Positions 60,757-64,000 of a stretch of 64,000 nt of DNA are shown one piece after another. The stretch spans positions 31,575,723 to 31,639,722 of the forward strand of contig CM067318.1 in the NCBI GenBank assembly GCA_034231615.1. The letters are read 5' to 3'. This DNA comes from Meghimatium bilineatum (lineage: Eukaryota; Mollusca; Gastropoda; Stylommatophora; Philomycidae). The notes under the pieces were generated by a model, which saw only the letters and a list, made by a program, of their open reading frames with translations, was not told the origin of the DNA and did no database searches. The translations under genes and the position numbers were made by a program. How positions within the stretch are numbered: position 1 is the stretch's first letter; every line of letters starts with the position of its first letter.

Positions 60757-60975
60757 GGTGGACCTGTTTTAATACTATATCATTAACTTTGATCTAGCAA
60801 GGTATTTGTTTTTCTTTGAAATAACCATTACTTCTGTTTTATTATATTTAGGAAGAGGCCTTTCTCTTTACTTTCTGTGACTACTACATTAATTAAACTC
60901 TGAAAGTCTTCTTCACTTTTAGCAATCATAACAGCGTCATCCACATATCCTTTAATACATTTTCTAATTCACCAA

Positions 60976-61619
60976 TTTTGCACGTAGTATCACAACAAAC
61001 ACTTCATGGTCAGTGATAAAAAAATATTTACTAAAACTCTAACAACCCTGTCAGGAAGCAATAATAATGACCAAGTGTATCTATGTATCAAAGGATCAAG
61101 GTTTTTTTTTTTATTCGTTTGTTTTAGAACAGTTATAAAAGAGATTAAACTTAATAATAAAAAATAACAATAAAAATTATACTTTCAGAGAATGAAAACA
61201 AACAGTGATGCACAATTCGTAATACTTAAATTTACCTGCCGGTACACTTTCAAATTTACAAGGAATTATATGTATCTTAATTGTATCACTGCTAGTTGCA
61301 ATTTCTTAACATTGTTACTATAGTATGTATGATATTGTAACAGTTTACTTGTTTTAGGTTAAATATCGTTGGTTATAAACCAGCTATTTTAAAATCCTGT
61401 AAAATATATCAACAACGAAAGACAAGATAGCAGATTGGATAAAGTAGAAGACTCGGAAGAAATGAATACAATGAATTAGTACATAGCCGACATATCTAGA
61501 GTTATGAAAACAAAGACGATGAATTTGATTAAGGCAGTCTTACATCTGTAGACATTATATAAATATATATATATTTATAATGAAATGCGTTTTCGTAATC
61601 TAAAAAAAATATTGGTGTG
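60976..61619. other. No gene recognised
   Basis: AT-rich. A minus-strand CGGCAG|GTAAAT donor-like site at about 61235 has no open exon before it. Confidence 0.4.
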
Positions 61620-62080
61620 AACTCTTAAATAAGTATGTGAAGATTGTTCATAAGTATGAGAAGATTTAAATAAGTATGAGACCATTGTAAAGAAGTATGA
61701 GACCATTGTAAAGAAGTATGAGACCATTGTAAAGAAGTATGAGAATATTGTAAATAAGTATGAGAAGATTGTAAATAAGTATGAGAAGATTGTAAAGAAG
61801 TATGAGAATATTGTAAATAAGTATGAGAAGATTGTAAATAAGTATGAGAAGATTGTAAATAAGTATGAGAAGATTGTAAATAAGTATGAGAAGATTGTAA
61901 AGAAGTATGAGAATATTGTAAATAAGTATGAGAAGATTGTAAATAAGTATGAGAAGATTGTAAATAAGTATGAGAAGATTGTAAATAAGTATGAGAAGAT
62001 TGTAAATAAGTATGAGAAGATTGTAAATAAGTAAGGAAAAGATTGTAAATAAGTATGAGAAGATTGTAAATACGAGCATA
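61620..62080. repeat. 21-bp minisatellite (about 21 copies)
   Basis: Units contain AAGTATGAGAAGATTGTAAA then T. ACCATTG, AATATTG and AAGAAG variants group at one end. The open frame (LILIYNLL) is an artefact of the period. Confidence 0.95.
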
Positions 62081-62751
62081 GTAAATGATTGTGGATGACT
62101 TACCATATATCCATGCATTCCATTTGAAATTGGCGTTAGCAAAAGAAGCGTCTCTGTGATAACTGCTTTCGGCTAAGAGAGTGTAAAACTCTAAAAGAAC
62201 TATATGTTAAATGGTCAAGATTTGGTGGGTAATTGTGCGCATAACGTGAGGCTGCTACCGCGCTGCAGTCAAACATAATTGAGTAATTCGCTGCTTGCAG
62301 TTAATATATTCTAGCACTCATTAAAAGCGCATCAAAAGCATGTCCTGATTTAATGCTAGAAATGTCTATGTTCGTGAGCGATATTCAACTAAGAATGTGT
62401 GCAAGTGATAAAGTTCGTGCATTCTCATTCTATTGTAGTTGTGTTGTTTACTTCACGTTTTTTGTGTGCAGCGCACAAAGCAGCAAAGTGCATACATGTT
62501 GACTACTAACAGTCGAATTATGTTTAATTCCGTAGTGCCCATTAAACAATTTGAGAAATGTAAAAGGCATTATCTGGTATTAAAAAGTCTATTGTTGTTT
62601 TTTGTCATGCAATCTATCGACGGTAAAATGCAATAGGAGACTTCAGTAATGCCATTGCCCCTAACCACCACCATCTCCTCCATCATCATACCTGTACTAC
62701 TACTTTTGTTGTACTTAATATACTACTTTCTTCACAACTAAATATATTTTT
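62081..62751. other. No gene recognised; one strong donor-like site on minus
   Basis: On the minus strand, TATATG|GTAAGT ends at 62104 and is a good splice-donor match. The sequence before it has no signal-peptide-like frame, so it could only be a non-coding first exon. The rest is unique. Confidence 0.3.
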
Positions 62752-62915
62752 CTTCTTCAGCGTTCATTCTGAAACTCCCGCTGGACCTCCCTTGTAGCAA
62801 GACCATGGTCCCACTAGATTTCTAGCAGGATATAGTCCTGAAAATGGAAATGCGTTGTTTCGCCGTTTTATTTGCGCCAATGGTCCGATATATCCGTCTT
62901 CAGCGAGAGATTAAG
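62752..62915 (+). repeat. Dispersed repeat, second copy
   Basis: Contains CCGCTGGACCTCCCTTGTAG, GAAAATGGAAATGCGTTGTT and TTTATTTGCGCCAATGG, matching 33848-34035 in order. Confidence 0.65.
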
Positions 62916-63480
62916 ACGCAAAGTAGAAGATTATATAGATAATGAAGAAACGAAATATTTCAATTTTATGCATTTAAAAAATCCAACATACATACAACAT
63001 AGCATACCAGATCTTAGGGCAGATGTATCCTATTTTCAAAAACAAATATGTGAAAATAAACACCAGACCTGCACTATATAAAACGATCATTATACCATCA
63101 CTATGCTACCAATGTCAAATGTGGACACTAACTGCAGAATCCAAAAGGAATTTTGTTACAACAGAAATAACTTGTCTACGTCGAATGCTCGGAGTGAACT
63201 TAAGAGACGGAATCAGAAACCAAAACATCCAAACACTAACAAAGATAATGTCAATTCTGGATTACATCACAAAACAGATGAAGGGGTTTTCGCGTGCTTC
63301 TAGACTACCATCAGACAGTGCCCCCTCAGAAAGCATTACTATACAGACACAATGGATACAAAGTTAGGGGGGAAACCTTGGAAACGATAGATTACAGAAA
63401 TAAAAGAGTCAACGAAAACAATCATATATGAAGCACTCACAAAAGTTATATCCAGAGAAATATTCTACCCATGACGCTGC
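62916..63480 (+). mobile_element. LINE relic, RT C-terminal region
   Basis: Frames give DYIDNEETKYFNFMHLKNPT, then ALYKTIIIPSLCYQCQMWTL, TEITCLRRMLGVNLRDGIRN and QNIQTLTKIMSILDYITKQM, and later a decayed tail to about 63475. The family is the same as at 25060 and 49125. The dispersed repeat lies directly upstream, possibly at a truncation junction. Confidence 0.8.
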
Positions 63481-63524
63481 ATAGCATAAAGGGGTATAAA
63501 GCAAAAGGAAAGAAAGAAAAAAGT

Positions 63525-63975
63525 TACATTAGTGTGATTAGTTATATTAGTGTGATTAGTTATATTAGTGTGATTAGTTATATTAGTGTGATTAGTTATA
63601 TTAGTGTGATTAGTTATATTAGTGTGATTAGTTATATTAATGTAATTAGTTATATTAGTGTGATTAGTTATATTAATGTAATTAGTTATATTAGTGTGAT
63701 TAGTTATATTAATGTGATTAGTTATATTAGTGTGATTAGTTATATTAAAATGATTGATTATATTAAAATGATTGATTATATTAGTGTGATTGGTTATTAG
63801 TGTGATTAGTTATATTAGTGTGATTGGTTATATTAGAGTGAATAGTTATATTAATGTGATTAGTTATATTAATGTAATTAGTTATATTAATGTAATTAGT
63901 TATATTAATGTGATTAGTTATATTAATGTGATTAGTTATATTAAAATGATTGATTATATTAGTGTGACTAGTTAT
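63525..63975. repeat. 18-bp minisatellite (about 25 copies)
   Basis: Units AGTGTGATTAGTTATATT with AATGTAATT and AAAATGATTG variants. The array reaches almost to the window edge. The open frame (SYISVI) is an artefact. Confidence 0.96.
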
Positions 63976-64000
63976 ACTAACGGAAATGATGCACTTCTTT

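Larger units (their letters stand above)
59765..60975 (-). mobile_element. LINE RT fragment carrying two nested insertions
   Basis: On the minus strand, after removing the insertions: a decayed FADD neighbourhood (about 60950), then VHQFKYLGLTITADGRRSIE, IISRIGQTKTTFRKMKNILC and VLQCCITPI, continuing on the other side of a SINE as TPILTYGCESWTINKQESEK LETIEMWLYRIM, with a DRxLWRAMIAYAW-type end near 59790. The SINE (60188-60460) and a 113-bp retro-insert (60644-60756) were added later. The polymerase core is missing at the 5' side. Confidence 0.8.

Noticed and set aside
54544-64000. Search for the signal-peptide exon I on the minus strand
   Set aside because: No frame with a start Met, hydrophobic core and phase-1 donor was found. 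Donor-like sites at 61235 and 62104 lack such a frame.

Overview
This window is animal genomic DNA, AT-rich and packed with repeats. It is almost certainly from a mollusc, most likely a gastropod. The reason is the one cellular gene I can recognise: an FMRFamide precursor gene on the minus strand, whose exon layout resembles the classic five-exon pulmonate snail gene. One exon holds tetrapeptides (nine FMRFG, one FLRFG, one EFYRFG and an EEPMY block). A separate exon holds PFLRF-type heptapeptide cores. Two small exons follow. There are no bacterial features (operons, ribosome binding sites, CRISPR).

Layout. 1-14.1 kb: debris of SINEs, non-LTR retrotransposons (LINEs), a complete internally deleted hAT element with an 8-bp target duplication (5089-6270), and a FLYWCH/MULE transposase relic split by a LINE (10.9-13.4 kb). 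14.27-23.55 kb: one huge 25/30-bp minisatellite with kilobase-scale internal duplications. It is broken at 23.55-24.90 kb by a GC-richer retroelement with an (AAAC)n tail, then resumes briefly. 25-36 kb: LINE fragments, including a nearly whole EN-RT element (27.9-30.8 kb, minus), and several short minisatellites. 36.6-54.5 kb: the FMRFamide gene, minus strand, with exon II at 53559-54543, exon III at 42280-42721, exon IV at 38928-39125 and exon V at 36633-36780. Its introns are filled with minisatellites, microsatellites and LINE relics. 54.6-64 kb: nested LINEs and SINEs and more minisatellites. The signal-peptide exon I was not found and probably lies beyond 64 kb.

How the gene seems to work. 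Exons II and III both begin in phase 1, so either can follow exon I. Exon II ends in phase 2 and so cannot be joined in frame to exon III, which enforces mutually exclusive use. Exons II, III and IV each end with two bases (AG, CG, AG) that become an Arg codon when joined to the first A of exon V, whose next codons read F-G-K-R-R. So each donor, if spliced to exon V, would build a new amidated xRFamide C-terminus. Exon IV is a symmetric 198-nt cassette. Skipping it gives ...STLVRFamide; including it gives ...[13 protein letters not shown]. Exons IV and V contain no usable start codon and are missed by simple ORF scanning. Everything else that looks like a long ORF is repeat DNA or transposon remains.
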